From contig DAOTWF010000017.1 of NCBI GenBank assembly GCA_034435835.1, positions 1 to 64,000 on the forward strand: a DNA stretch of 64,000 bases. Reading direction: 5' to 3'. Each line of letters starts with the position of its first letter. Within the stretch, counting starts at the first letter, position 1. Of the stretch, positions 16,378-24,769 are shown piece after piece. The notes under the pieces are model-generated. The model worked only from the letters and a program-made list of their open reading frames with translations. It was not told the DNA's origin and made no database searches. The translations under genes and the position numbers were made by a program. Source of the DNA: CALJTV01 sp034435835 (GTDB lineage: Bacteria; Chloroflexota; Dehalococcoidia; GIF9; UBA5629).

Positions 16378-16487
16378 GGCAGCCAGCCCGCCATAGCGAG
16401 GTCAAAGTCGGAAAGCGAGTTTACCTTTTATCAAGTCTGGCTAGCTCGGGCGGGATATTGCAAAATCCCACTGAAAGGAGAGACGAA

Positions 16488-18314
16488 ATGGCAGCAAAGA
16501 CATACCCTCAGTACAGTACCCGTTACCCACTACTTTTGACAGACTTCATGCACAGACCGCTCAGCCTTTATCCCGACGACATCGGCGTCGTCTATCGTAA
16601 CGATGCCGGGGAATACTTCCGCTTCACCTGGCGCCAGTGGTATAAACGGACATGCCAGCTTGCCCACGCCCTGAAGCAGCTCGGCGTCAAGCCTGGCAAA
16701 CCAGGGGAGCCCGGCGACCGTATCGGCGCCATGGCATTCAATCACCACCGCCACTTGGAGCTGATCTACGCTGGCACCTGTTTGGGGGCAATCTCTCACC
16801 CCATCAACATCATGCTCTCCCGTGAGCACATGATACACACCATAAACCACGCCGGCGACAGCATAATCTTCGTTGACGAAGCTGTGCTGCCCCTGCTGGA
16901 GCTGATATATGACAGGATAAAGGACACCGTCAAAGCCTTTGTCTACATTTCAGACCGCCCCGGGAAACCGCAGACCCGAGTGGCTCCCTTATATGAGTAC
17001 GAAGAGCTGCTCAAAGGGCAACCGGAGGAGTTTGACTGGCCGCCACTCAGCGAGGACACTTATGCCGTGCTGTACTATACCACCGGCACCACCGGGATGC
17101 CCAAGGGAGTGATGTTCACCCACCGCCAGCTCTATCTTCAGACAATACATATACTGGCTGCACAGATGATGAGGTTCCACTCTTTCGCCATGGAATTCCT
17201 AGAGTGGCTATTCACCGCGAAGACACAAGCGATTGGAAAGCTGATAGCTGCCAGCAAGAATCCACAGGAACTGCTCGAGGAGCTTAAAAGGGACTTTCCC
17301 GTACTGGATGTACCGATGGTAAACATACCGCTTTTCCATATCCACGCCTGGGGAGCACCATGGCAGAATGTCCTCATCGGCAACAAAATAGTGTTTCCAG
17401 GCAGGTTCAGCCCGCGGGCTTTCTGCGAGATTGTGCAGACCGAAAAGGTGACTTCCACCGGACTGGTACCAACCATGCTGGCGATGCTCCTCGAATTTGA
17501 AGACCTGAAGAAGTACGACCTGAGCAGCCTCCGCAACATAGGTATCGGCGGCGCTGCCCTGCCACTGGGACTGAAAGCCAAGGCAGAGAAACAGTTCCCC
17601 AGCTTTCGAGTCGGTTCCGGCTATGGTATGACGGAGACGGCAGCCACTTCCATTGCTGCCAGCCTGAAGCGCCACATGATTACATGGCCCAAAGAAAAAC
17701 AGGACCAGGTCCGGGTCAAAACCGGTCTACCAGTTTTTGGTATCCAAGCGAAGGTTGTCGGCGAGGACGGCAAACCAGTGCCCCAGGACAACGCCGCTCT
17801 GGGGGAAATAGTCCTGCGCGGACACTGGATCATGGAGCAGTACTACAAGGACCCGGAGAAAACCGAGACCGCTTGGCGAGATGGCTGGTTCCATACCGGG
17901 GATATGGCTAAGGTGGACGAGGAAGGGTATATCATCATCGCCGACAGGATAACCGATGTCATCAGGAGCGGTGCTGAGATGGTGCCTACAGTTCTCCTGG
18001 AAAATCTGGCGGCAACCTGCGACCATGTCCTTGAGGCTACATTCGTAGGCGTGCCCGACGAGAAGTGGGGGGAACGCCCCATGGGGCTTATAAAGCCAGT
18101 ACCCGGCGCCTCGGTCACCGAGGAAGACATCTACCACTTCCTCGAAGTCGAAGGACTGGAAAAGGGCAAGATAACCAAATGGATGCTGCCTGACTTCATT
18201 GCCTTCTGTGACGACATCCCCAAGACCAGCGTGGGCAAGTACGATAAAATAACCATCCGCAAGAGGCTGGACGAGTTCCTGGCTAAGGCAAAGCGGATGC
18301 GCGCCCCCAGGTAG
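16488..18314 (+). CDS. AMP-forming acyl-CoA synthetase (long-chain fatty acid--CoA ligase-like)
   Basis: 608 residues of the ANL superfamily. The P-loop YYTTGTTGMPKGV is at residues 196-208. Later motifs are GYGMTETAATS (A5), GWFHTGDMAKVDEEGYI (A7), and the KTSVGKYDK lysine region (A10). It activates a carboxylic acid, probably a fatty or aromatic one, to the acyl-CoA via an acyl-AMP. The ATG at 16488 is chosen because GAAAGGAG precedes it and the protein then begins in the standard way; an upstream in-frame start at 16365 lies inside the promoter. An insertion of about 35 residues (EFLEWLFTAKTQAIGKLI) before the A4 region lengthens it. Confidence 0.9.
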   Translation: MAAKTYPQYSTRYPLLLTDFMHRPLSLYPDDIGVVYRNDAGEYFRFTWRQWYKRTCQLAHALKQLGVKPGKPGEPGDRIGAMAFNHHRHLELIYAGTCLGAISHPINIMLSREHMIHTINHAGDSIIFVDEAVLPLLELIYDRIKDTVKAFVYISDRPGKPQTRVAPLYEYEELLKGQPEEFDWPPLSEDTYAVLYYTTGTTGMPKGVMFTHRQLYLQTIHILAAQMMRFHSFAMEFLEWLFTAKTQAIGKLIAASKNPQELLEELKRDFPVLDVPMVNIPLFHIHAWGAPWQNVLIGNKIVFPGRFSPRAFCEIVQTEKVTSTGLVPTMLAMLLEFEDLKKYDLSSLRNIGIGGAALPLGLKAKAEKQFPSFRVGSGYGMTETAATSIAASLKRHMITWPKEKQDQVRVKTGLPVFGIQAKVVGEDGKPVPQDNAALGEIVLRGHWIMEQYYKDPEKTETAWRDGWFHTGDMAKVDEEGYIIIADRITDVIRSGAEMVPTVLLENLAATCDHVLEATFVGVPDEKWGERPMGLIKPVPGASVTEEDIYHFLEVEGLEKGKITKWMLPDFIAFCDDIPKTSVGKYDKITIRKRLDEFLAKAKRMRAPR

Positions 18315-18458
18315 GTCATCTTCAGGCAAATTCATTTGTAGTGCAAAAACAGGGTGAATTGGCGTAGTCTGCAGCCAGTACTTGCCCTGCGCCACAGCGC
18401 TTTATGCCCAACCTGGGTATGATAAAGCCGCGACCTGGCATACCTGGACAGTGTCCGA

Positions 18459-18487
18459 TTGCTTACGGTTAGCAAACGTCATATAAT
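18459..18487 (+). promoter_or_regulatory. Putative promoter for mscL
   Basis: TTGCTT at 18459-18464, 17-base spacer, perfect TATAAT at 18482-18487, followed by a short leader with AAGGAGGGGG before the ATG at 18516. The rest of the 200-base gap shows nothing recognisable. Confidence 0.6.
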
Positions 18488-18515
18488 CAAGCAAACAGGG
18501 TAAGGAGGGGGAACA

Positions 18516-18983
18516 ATGAAGAACCTGATAAAGGACTTTCAGGCATTCATAATGCGGGGCAATGTGGTCGATATGGCGGTGGGAATCATCATCGGCATGG
18601 CGTTCGGCTCCATCGTCAACTCTATGGTCAAGGATGTCATCATGCCACCGATCGGCTTGCTCCTGGGCGAAATCGACTTCTCCAACCTGGCAGCCGTAAT
18701 AAAGCAGGGCACACCCCCAGGCCCCTATACCTCTCTCGCCGCCGCCCAGACGGCGGGCGCCGTAACCATTAACTACGGGCTATTCATCAACACCATCATC
18801 AACTTCCTGATAGTAGCCGCGGTGGTCTTCTTCTTCATGGTCAGACCGCTGGCAGCATTGCAGGCGCGGAGGAAAGCCGCGGAGCCAGCAGCCCCTCCAA
18901 CCAAGGAATGCCCCTTCTGCTACACCGAAATCCCGGCAAAAGCAAGCCGCTGTCCTCACTGCACCTCAACACTGGTAAGCTAG
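18516..18983 (+). CDS. mscL: Large-conductance mechanosensitive channel with zinc-ribbon tail
   Basis: 155 residues. The MscL signature runs from FQAFIMRGNVVDMAVGIIIG through the gate helix and IVNSMVKDVIMPPIG. A second helix (FINTIINFLIVAAVVFFFMV) follows after the periplasmic loop. The channel opens under membrane tension to release osmolytes. The C-terminal bundle is extended by a zinc ribbon (CPFC and CPHC), a cytoplasmic tail also known in other bacterial MscL. A Shine-Dalgarno of AAGGAGGGGG precedes the ATG. Confidence 0.95.
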   Translation: MKNLIKDFQAFIMRGNVVDMAVGIIIGMAFGSIVNSMVKDVIMPPIGLLLGEIDFSNLAAVIKQGTPPGPYTSLAAAQTAGAVTINYGLFINTIINFLIVAAVVFFFMVRPLAALQARRKAAEPAAPPTKECPFCYTEIPAKASRCPHCTSTLVS

Positions 18984-18997
18984 GCACAATTTTTAAG

Positions 18998-19732
18998 ATG
19001 AGAAAATACATAGGGCTTGTTCTGCTCCTTGCCGTGTCCGTCATGGCTGGCTGCGGCAGGGGTAACGCCCAAGCGAGTTTGGGCGAAGAGACAATACTGT
19101 CACCGGGAGCACAGGTGTCCTTTAGGGACGCAGACCTAACCATCAAGTTCCTCGGGGTCAGTAGCGATAGCCGCTGCCCTAAGGGTGCCCAGTGCGTCTG
19201 GGCAGGCGAAGCTAAATGTGAAATCGAGCTCACTTCAGCAGGAACCACCACACGGATGACGCTCACCGAGCGCGGGCTCACCGATAAAAGCTCGACCGAA
19301 ATCCCACAGGGATATGTGCTCAACTTTCACACGACCCCCTACCCCGAAGTCGGTAAAAATATAGCCCCGGAGAGATACCGCCTGCACCTCACCGTCACCA
19401 GAGCGGTGCTCCTCACCACCATTGTCGGCTCAATTCTGGCCAAGCCGTCCGATTTCGAGGGACAAGAGGTGACCGTAGTCGGTTATTACCGCGGCTGGGA
19501 CCTGCTCCATGAAGCTGGTACACCGCCGCCGGTCACCCGCTCCGACTGGGTCATCACTGACACCACCGGTGCCATTTATATCAGCGCCGCATCTCCAGCC
19601 AGAGTACCCGAGGGCCTCTCCCCGAGCTCATTGCAGAGCGTCAACACCCTGCTTGAGGTGAAAGGGAGTATCCGCCTCACCCCAGCAGGACAGCCCTATA
19701 TCGAGGCGACCAGTATAAGGCGGCTTCCCTAG
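18998..19732 (+). CDS. Lipoprotein with Cys-motif N-terminal and OB-like C-terminal domain
   Basis: 244 residues from ATG 18998; an in-frame extension upstream overlaps mscL and was not used. A lipoprotein signal occupies residues 1-19 with lipobox MAGC (Cys19). The first domain (residues 25-130) contains SRCPKGAQCVWAGEAKCEIEL, a pattern I have seen in small secreted beta proteins, and ends YRLHLTVTRA. The second domain (145-244: LAKPSDFEGQEVTVVGYYRG through GSIRLTPAGQPYIEAT) looks like an OB-type beta barrel. Function unknown; it is anchored on the outer face of the cell membrane. Confidence 0.75.
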   Translation: MRKYIGLVLLLAVSVMAGCGRGNAQASLGEETILSPGAQVSFRDADLTIKFLGVSSDSRCPKGAQCVWAGEAKCEIELTSAGTTTRMTLTERGLTDKSSTEIPQGYVLNFHTTPYPEVGKNIAPERYRLHLTVTRAVLLTTIVGSILAKPSDFEGQEVTVVGYYRGWDLLHEAGTPPPVTRSDWVITDTTGAIYISAASPARVPEGLSPSSLQSVNTLLEVKGSIRLTPAGQPYIEATSIRRLP

Positions 19733-19851
19733 TTGAACCACTACACCGGATCTTGCCTGCTTAGCTCTGTATTCTCGCCGCAGCGTCAATAGCCGCTAAA
19801 CTAAACGACGGCAAGTCCGTTATCATGTTATGTAAGAACTGGAGGTGTCAG

Positions 19852-21132
19852 ATGAGGAAAATAGTCCTACTGGTGGTGGCAGCGGTCCTGCTCACCCTGC
19901 CAGCCTGCGCCGGACAACCGGTGTCGGCTGACGTGGCAATGTCAGACAAGCCCAGAGATACCTCGCCCGCTGTGGGCAAGGGCGATGTGGAAACCCTGGT
20001 CGGAGGCAACAACGCCTTTGCCTTCAACCTTTACCATAGGCTGGCACAAAAGGACGATAACCTTTTCTTCTCTCCGCACAGCATCTCCGAGGCGCTGGCA
20101 ATGACCTATGCCGGCGCCCGAGGCGATACTGAAAAATCCATGGCTAAAGCGCTCAATTTCACCCTGCCGCAGGAAAGGCTGCACCCAGCATTCAATAACC
20201 TCGACCTACAGCTCAAGCAGCGCGGTCAGGGGGCGAAGGGCAAGGACGGCAAAGGCTTCAGGCTTAACGTAGTCAATGCCCTCTGGGGACAGAAGGGTTT
20301 CGACTTCCTGCCGGCATTTCTAGACACGCTGGCACAGAACTACGGCGCCGGCTTGAGGTTGGTGGACTTCGCGAGCCAGACTGAGCAGGCACGGCTCACC
20401 ATCAATGACTGGGTAAGCGACCAGACCGAGCGCAGGATCAAGGACCTCATCCCGCCGGGCGCGCTGAACCAATTGACACGCTTGGTGCTCACCAACGCCA
20501 TCTACTTCAACGCCGCCTGGCAGCACCCCTTTGATAAAAACGCCACCTCGGATGCCCCCTTCCACCTCCTTGACGGCAAGGACATCACCGTGCCCATGAT
20601 GCGCCAGACCAGGTCTTTTAACTATACAGAGGGCACCGATTACAAGGCGGTGGAGCTGCCGTACGATGGTCAGGAACTCTCCATGGTCATCCTGCTTCCG
20701 AGAAATGGACAGTTCAAAGCGTTCGAAGAAAAGCTTGATGCTGAGCGGGTTCAGAGCATCACCGGGCAGATGGCCCACCGCGAGGTGGCACTGACCATGC
20801 CCAGATTCACATACGAGTCCAGTTTCAGTCTCAGGGAAGCTCTTACCGACCTCGGTATGGGTGTGGCTTTCGTCCCGGGTGCAGCCGACTTCTCCGGCAT
20901 GGATGGCAGGCGAGACCTGTTCATTCAGGATGCGCTGCACAAGGCATTTGTCGCCGTTGATGAAGCCGGCACCGAGGCAGCAGCCGCCACCGCAGTGATA
21001 ATCGGCTTGACCTCAGTACCTCAACCGCCGGTGGAAATGAAGGTGGACAGGCCCTTCATCTTCCTCATCCGCGACATCCCCACCGGAAGCATAATATTCC
21101 TGGGCAGAGTCCTCAACCCCGCGACGAAATAG
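19852..21132 (+). CDS. Serpin-family protease inhibitor, lipoprotein
   Basis: 426 residues. A lipoprotein signal ends at lipobox LPAC (Cys19), so the protein sits on the cell surface. The full serpin fold is readable: FSPHSISEALAMTYAGARG, TNAIYFNAAWQHPF, ELPYDGQELSMVILLP and the C-terminal DRPFIFLIRDIPTGSIIFLG. The reactive-centre hinge GTEAAAATAV is intact, with small residues at P15-P9, so it should be an inhibitory serpin. By spacing to the DRPF segment the P1-P1' bond is probably Thr-Ser in GLTSV. The ATG at 19852 has GGAGGTG eight bases upstream. A disrupted subtilisin gene lies 5 kb away. Confidence 0.93.
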   Translation: MRKIVLLVVAAVLLTLPACAGQPVSADVAMSDKPRDTSPAVGKGDVETLVGGNNAFAFNLYHRLAQKDDNLFFSPHSISEALAMTYAGARGDTEKSMAKALNFTLPQERLHPAFNNLDLQLKQRGQGAKGKDGKGFRLNVVNALWGQKGFDFLPAFLDTLAQNYGAGLRLVDFASQTEQARLTINDWVSDQTERRIKDLIPPGALNQLTRLVLTNAIYFNAAWQHPFDKNATSDAPFHLLDGKDITVPMMRQTRSFNYTEGTDYKAVELPYDGQELSMVILLPRNGQFKAFEEKLDAERVQSITGQMAHREVALTMPRFTYESSFSLREALTDLGMGVAFVPGAADFSGMDGRRDLFIQDALHKAFVAVDEAGTEAAAATAVIIGLTSVPQPPVEMKVDRPFIFLIRDIPTGSIIFLGRVLNPATK

Positions 21133-21145
21133 GCCCAATATAAGC

Positions 21146-21204
21146 GCCGAGGGGGTATGTCGAACGCACAACTCCCGCCCCGTGCACCTGACTACCCCCT
21201 CGGC
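21146..21204. repeat. 12-bp perfect inverted repeat with 35-base loop
   Basis: GCCGAGGGGGTA (21146-21157) is exactly complementary to TACCCCCTCGGC (21193-21204). It lies between the serpin gene and the convergent DUF1508 gene. It may act as a bidirectional transcription stop, but no T-tract follows. Confidence 0.55.
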
Positions 21205-21308
21205 AAACTGCCCCACCCCACCGGTAAAGTTTACCCTCTCCTGCCCGTCCGGCTGTGCCGGCAAGTCAATATTGCCTTTTACCTAACACCCTGCCAAATT
21301 CTTCAGAA

Positions 21309-21494
21309 CTAGCCGGTCTTATCCTCCACCGCCGCTGTTGGCGCGTTCTTCTTGACAGACTCTATGCCCTTCTTGGCGCTGTCCTTGGACTTGTAGCCCT
21401 CTCCAGAGGTAGCAATGGTCTCGCCGTTGGGCGCAACGAGCCTCCAGCGGATCTCGCCCTTTGCATCTTTATACAACTCAAACTTAGCCGGCAT
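21309..21494 (-). CDS. DUF1508 (YegP-like) small protein
   Basis: 61 residues. FELYKDAKGEIRWRLVAPNG followed by GYKSKDSAKKGIESVKKNAP is the standard single DUF1508 repeat, a small alpha/beta fold of unknown function (E. coli YegP has two copies). The ATG at 21494 gives the usual MPAKFELY start; a longer in-frame start adds an unlikely Cys-containing tail. The last ten residues are Ala/Glu/Asp-rich. Confidence 0.88.
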   Translation of the reverse strand: MPAKFELYKDAKGEIRWRLVAPNGETIATSGEGYKSKDSAKKGIESVKKNAPTAAVEDKTG

Positions 21495-21553
21495 CTCAAC
21501 AACCTTTCGTGCACAAAAGTGCACCTCAAAAATTTAACTCAACTGCACTGTGA

Positions 21554-21907
21554 TTAATCTCCGGGCTTGCCCAATACCCACAGCGCCTTGATGGCGCAGA
21601 CTATCGCCGCCGGCGCCATCAGCGTGGCAACATAGCCCAGCATGTTGCCCAGGTACTTGCCGATGTTGGCTGCGGTGAGCGGCGCGAACACATTGCCCAC
21701 CGACACCAGGGCGATAACGGCTACCAGGAAGAGCATCATCTCCTTCGCCGTTATGTTGAGGAAGCCGATGATGAGGCCGAGGATGATAAGGACGATGATT
21801 ACAATGCTATTCGCCGGTGCCACGATACCGGCTATCAGAGCGATCACCAAGCCGATAATGAACGCCCAGAAGCCGATCAGGGGTAAAATCTTCTCCTTTG
21901 CTGCCAT
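21554..21907 (-). CDS. Small integral membrane protein, unrecognised
   Basis: 117 residues with four hydrophobic segments: FWAFIIGLVIALIAGIV, IVIIVLIILGLIIGFL, a third over MMLFLVAVIALVSVG and a fourth near the C-terminus. The first 6 residues (MAAKEK) are cytoplasmic-like. A strong AAGGAGGG Shine-Dalgarno precedes the start. No charged or metal motif is visible and no family is recognised. It lies 59 bases upstream of DUF1508 on the same strand, so the two may be co-transcribed. Confidence 0.72.
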   Translation of the reverse strand: MAAKEKILPLIGFWAFIIGLVIALIAGIVAPANSIVIIVLIILGLIIGFLNITAKEMMLFLVAVIALVSVGNVFAPLTAANIGKYLGNMLGYVATLMAPAAIVCAIKALWVLGKPGD

Positions 21908-22002
21908 ACTTTACACCCTCCTTTCTTTAAAATTTGCGGGCTAGCCCTTACATCATATTATCCGCCCGTTTAGAACTGTTGTCAATAGGTCTTTACTAAA
22001 AA

Positions 22003-22785
22003 TTACAGGCTCATACCGCCATCGAGGCATATCGTCTGCCCGGTCATGTATTCGGATGCCGGCGAAGCCAGGTACAGCGCCAGCAGCCCCACCTCCCTCA
22101 CCAGCCCCGCCCTCCCCAGGGGTATCCGTTTGAGCACCGCCTCGGGCAGCCTGGCTCTTTCACCGTAGGTGCGCACATCAGGGAAAAGCCCTGGCGCGAT
22201 GCTGTTTATCTGGACATTGTAAGGCGCCCACTCCAGCGCCTGGGCACGGGTAAAGCCGATGACCGCCGCCTTCGCCAGCGTGTATATCACCAGGTCGCCA
22301 CCACCCCTGAGCGCTGTCACCGAGGAGATGTTGATTATCTTCCCCCGCCGCTGCTTGAGGAAATATTCTCCGGCAGCACGGGTGCACAGTATGGTGGCGG
22401 TCATGTTGACGTCAATTATGCGCTTCAGCTCTTCATCGCTGACCGTCTCACCATCTCTGTCCGGAAGCTTCACCAGCGGGTGCCTGATGGCGTCACCAAG
22501 GCAGTTCACCAGTATGTCCAGGCGACCGAACTCTTTAAGCACCCTGTCCACCACATACTGTGCCCCCTCTGTGGTGGTGACATCTGCCAGTATGGGCAGC
22601 ACCCGCCTGCCGGTGACGGCGGATATCTCCTCCGCCGCCCTCACCACATAGCGGTCAGTAAGCGCATTCAGACCGATGTCCGCACCGGCCTCCGCCAGCA
22701 CCTCGGCGATCCCCCTGCCGATGCCCCTTCCGGCGCCGGTGATGAGCGCCACCATATCACTAATGTCATACTCCTTCGGTATCAT
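22003..22785 (-). CDS. Short-chain dehydrogenase/reductase
   Basis: 260 residues of a classical SDR. The NAD(P)-binding motif is TGAGRGIGRG near residue 17, the structural motif NCLGD near residue 95, and the catalytic Ser/Tyr/Lys are in ISSVTALRGGGDLVIYTLAKA. The C-terminus SPASEYMTGQTICLDGGMSL is standard. It resembles 3-oxoacyl-ACP reductase/3-hydroxybutyrate dehydrogenase types, but the substrate cannot be fixed. It lies 9 bases downstream of the depolymerase-like lipoprotein, indicating one operon. Confidence 0.9.
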   Translation of the reverse strand: MIPKEYDISDMVALITGAGRGIGRGIAEVLAEAGADIGLNALTDRYVVRAAEEISAVTGRRVLPILADVTTTEGAQYVVDRVLKEFGRLDILVNCLGDAIRHPLVKLPDRDGETVSDEELKRIIDVNMTATILCTRAAGEYFLKQRRGKIINISSVTALRGGGDLVIYTLAKAAVIGFTRAQALEWAPYNVQINSIAPGLFPDVRTYGERARLPEAVLKRIPLGRAGLVREVGLLALYLASPASEYMTGQTICLDGGMSL

Positions 22786-22794
22786 GTGTCTCTC

Positions 22795-23817
22795 TTATGG
22801 CAGCGAGTGCATCTTAAAGAACTGCCAGATGACCTCGCTGGCATCGAACTCCCTGGAGGTCTTGCCGATTATCCTTTCCGGCAGGTACTGCAGCCCGCCG
22901 GGCCAGGTGTGACCACCGCCCTCCACCATATACAGCACCACCTCAGCACCACCCCGGCACCCGGAATATGCCTCCCTACGCACAGTGGTACCATCATCGG
23001 GGGCTGAATCGGGTAGCCGTCTCACCACCGGTCTTGCTGCGCAACCGTTCTTCTCCACCCAGAACCTCACTGTATCGGGCACGGAGACCACTGTTCCGTA
23101 AGTACGCCCTCTAAAACGGATATCGCCACCCTCCCAGGGCACCAGCGGGTCGGCGGTGCCGGCGATTATCATTACCGGCATGGGACGCGATGGCGACCAC
23201 TCCCTCACCTTGTTCACCGCCAAGCTGGCGGTCACCGCTGCAATGGCAGCTATCTTATCCGAAAGCTCGCAGCCCAGCCGGTAAGACATCATGCCACCGT
23301 TCGATATGCCGGTGGCATATACCCTCCTGACATCTATATTCAGCTTTCTGGAAAGCTCATCTATCAGGGCTGAGATAAAGCCGACGTCGTCAACATCTTG
23401 AGTATGGGCACGGTACCACTCCACACCTCTACCATCGTTCCAGTGCCGATCGATTCCGTCTGGGTAGACAACGATGAAGCCCTCCCTGTCAGCCACGGCA
23501 TTAAAATTGGTGAGCTTCACCATACCCTCTCCATTGCCACCACCCCCGTGGAGCACGATCACCAGCGGCGCTGGCACATCGCGTTCGCAGGAAACACCCA
23601 CGTGCACGATGTAGCTCCGTCTCAGACCGCCGTGGACAAGCATGCCGGAAAAGCCATGAGCAGGCGCCGTCGTACCTGACTCTTGCACCCCTACGCCGGC
23701 CTCAACAGGCTGGGTCACAACCCCGCTTCCCATCTCCGGCTCACAGCCACAGGCCAACAAAACGAGACTGGCGACGATAGCCAGCAATGCCATCACCAGC
23801 GCCTTCCTCTTTCTCAT
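22795..23817 (-). CDS. PHB depolymerase/feruloyl-esterase-like lipoprotein
   Basis: 340 residues from the ATG at 23817, which has GGGGAGGACG upstream and begins a lipoprotein signal (MRKRKALVMALLAIV) ending at the lipobox LLAC. The catalytic domain is of the LpqC/PHB depolymerase type. It has HGGGGNGEGM (oxyanion loop), GFIVVYPDG, the nucleophile in GISNGGMMSYRL, an Asp in AGTADPLVPW and the His in EGGGHTWPGG. It should hydrolyse esters of short-chain hydroxyacids or of aromatic acids outside the membrane. An open frame continues upstream but lacks a signal and is not used. It is followed at once by the SDR gene. Confidence 0.87.
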   Translation of the reverse strand: MRKRKALVMALLAIVASLVLLACGCEPEMGSGVVTQPVEAGVGVQESGTTAPAHGFSGMLVHGGLRRSYIVHVGVSCERDVPAPLVIVLHGGGGNGEGMVKLTNFNAVADREGFIVVYPDGIDRHWNDGRGVEWYRAHTQDVDDVGFISALIDELSRKLNIDVRRVYATGISNGGMMSYRLGCELSDKIAAIAAVTASLAVNKVREWSPSRPMPVMIIAGTADPLVPWEGGDIRFRGRTYGTVVSVPDTVRFWVEKNGCAARPVVRRLPDSAPDDGTTVRREAYSGCRGGAEVVLYMVEGGGHTWPGGLQYLPERIIGKTSREFDASEVIWQFFKMHSLP

Positions 23818-24014
23818 TCGACCGTCCTCCCCATTTAGCGCCAGATTATACCACAACCGCCAAAATCCTTCCGCAACTAGAACGCCTTGACACGAGCAAC
23901 GTGGGTATTGAAAAGGGTAGAGGCTATGATTCATCAACTTCCTCAACAATCTGCCATTTCCAACCCGGGCGGAGAGGAGTAGGCAGCACCATTCGACCCG
24001 CAGCCATCGCCCCA

Positions 24015-24043
24015 TTGACCTGTACCGTGCAAAATAGTACCAT
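24015..24043 (+). promoter_or_regulatory. Putative promoter for the beta-rich protein gene at 24098
   Basis: TTGACC (24015-24020), 17-base spacer, TACCAT (24038-24043). It is followed by a leader with AAGGAGG at 24083-24089. Confidence 0.5.
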
Positions 24044-24097
24044 TACGTCATCACACCCCAGCGCAGGAGTCACCAAAACGGTAAGGAGGTGTCAGCC

Positions 24098-24400
24098 ATG
24101 GCTGTAGACGGTGTTTATGAGGTTGAAGTTTCAACCCCGATGGGCAAGCGAACCACTAAACTCACGCTCAAATCCAGTGGCACAGTCCTGAGCGGCACCG
24201 TGTCCAGCGAAATGGGCACAGTGAATTTCGACAATGGAAAGGTGGACGGCAATAACGTTTCCTGGTCGGTCAATGTCAGCGGACCAATGGGCCAGATGAA
24301 ACTGGACTATTCCGGAAAAGTCGAGGGCGATAACATCTCCGGCACGATCCAGCTCGGGCAGTTCGGCTCGGCGCCATTCAGTGGAAAGCGCGTCCAGTAG
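24098..24400 (+). CDS. Small beta-rich protein, unrecognised
   Basis: 100 residues from the ATG at 24098, set by a strong AAGGAGGTG Shine-Dalgarno. The sequence alternates hydrophobic and polar residues with many Gly turns. It reads as repeated strand pairs: GVYEVEVSTPMGKRTTKLTL, SGTVSSEMGTVNF, then VSGPMGQMKLDYSGKVEG and ISGTIQLGQFG. It looks like a small beta barrel made of two similar halves (each has a PMG turn and a xxSGxV strand). There is no signal peptide and no Cys. Function unknown. Confidence 0.75.
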   Translation: MAVDGVYEVEVSTPMGKRTTKLTLKSSGTVLSGTVSSEMGTVNFDNGKVDGNNVSWSVNVSGPMGQMKLDYSGKVEGDNISGTIQLGQFGSAPFSGKRVQ

Positions 24401-24595
24401 TCCCTGCTTCAGGGCATCGGGTTGCTACCCCGGCAAAGACGCGGGTCACGGGCGGGCACGCGGTATAGGCGGGGTTCCGGTTCGACAGACCCGTGCAAGG
24501 GCATGGATCAGCTTCCCACAGCCCACTGGCAGACAGCCTTTCCACTGGCAAAAACCCTGCCAGAACTCGCAAGAACCAGTCTGCCCTCCGGTCGT

Positions 24596-24625
24596 TTGAC
24601 AGCGCCCAGCACAATATGATACTAT
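24596..24625 (+). promoter_or_regulatory. Putative promoter for the riboswitch-controlled secreted-protein transcript
   Basis: TTGACA at 24596-24601, 18-base spacer and TACTAT at 24620-24625 preceded by TGA (extended -10). Transcription would begin near 24632, just ahead of the c-di-GMP-II-like RNA. The stretch 24401-24595 upstream is GC-rich and shows nothing I recognise. Confidence 0.5.
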
Positions 24626-24659
24626 TTGAATAAAGGCACATCATATAGTTGTGTACTGA

Positions 24660-24732
24660 GTGAGGGAAGCTATGAAGTAGCAGCGATAAGATGGTCACTT
24701 AGCTGTTACCTAGCTAATAGTGAAACCGACCC
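24660..24732 (+). promoter_or_regulatory. Cyclic di-GMP-II-like riboswitch aptamer
   Basis: The RNA follows the class II c-di-GMP pattern: GGGAAGC, a small hairpin GCUA-UGAA-GUAGC, then UAAGAUGGUCACUU, a hairpin UAGCU/AGCUA, then AAUAGUGAAACCGACC. CACU pairs with AGUG, the feature that closes the pseudoknotted core, and the terminal AACCGACC matches the consensus 3' strand. Known examples read UAAAUUGGGCACUU ... AGUAGUGCAACCGACC at the same places. The AACCGACC strand is also the 5' arm of the terminator that follows, so a ligand-bound fold should allow read-through to the secreted-protein gene at 25013 (ON switch, inferred). Confidence 0.72.
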
Positions 24733-24756
24733 AAGCCGGGGTCGGTTTAGTTTTTT
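24723..24756 (+). terminator. Intrinsic terminator overlapping the c-di-GMP-II-like aptamer
   Basis: AAACCGACCC (24723-24732) pairs perfectly with GGGTCGGTTT (24739-24748), followed by AG and six T. Its 5' arm is the last strand of the aptamer, giving mutually exclusive folds. Confidence 0.88.
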
Positions 24757-24769
24757 GTAAGGAGGTGAG

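Noticed and set aside
24475..24500. GGTTCGA-like motif suggesting a tRNA T-arm
   Set aside because: No paired stems around it and no acceptor, D or anticodon arm can be drawn.
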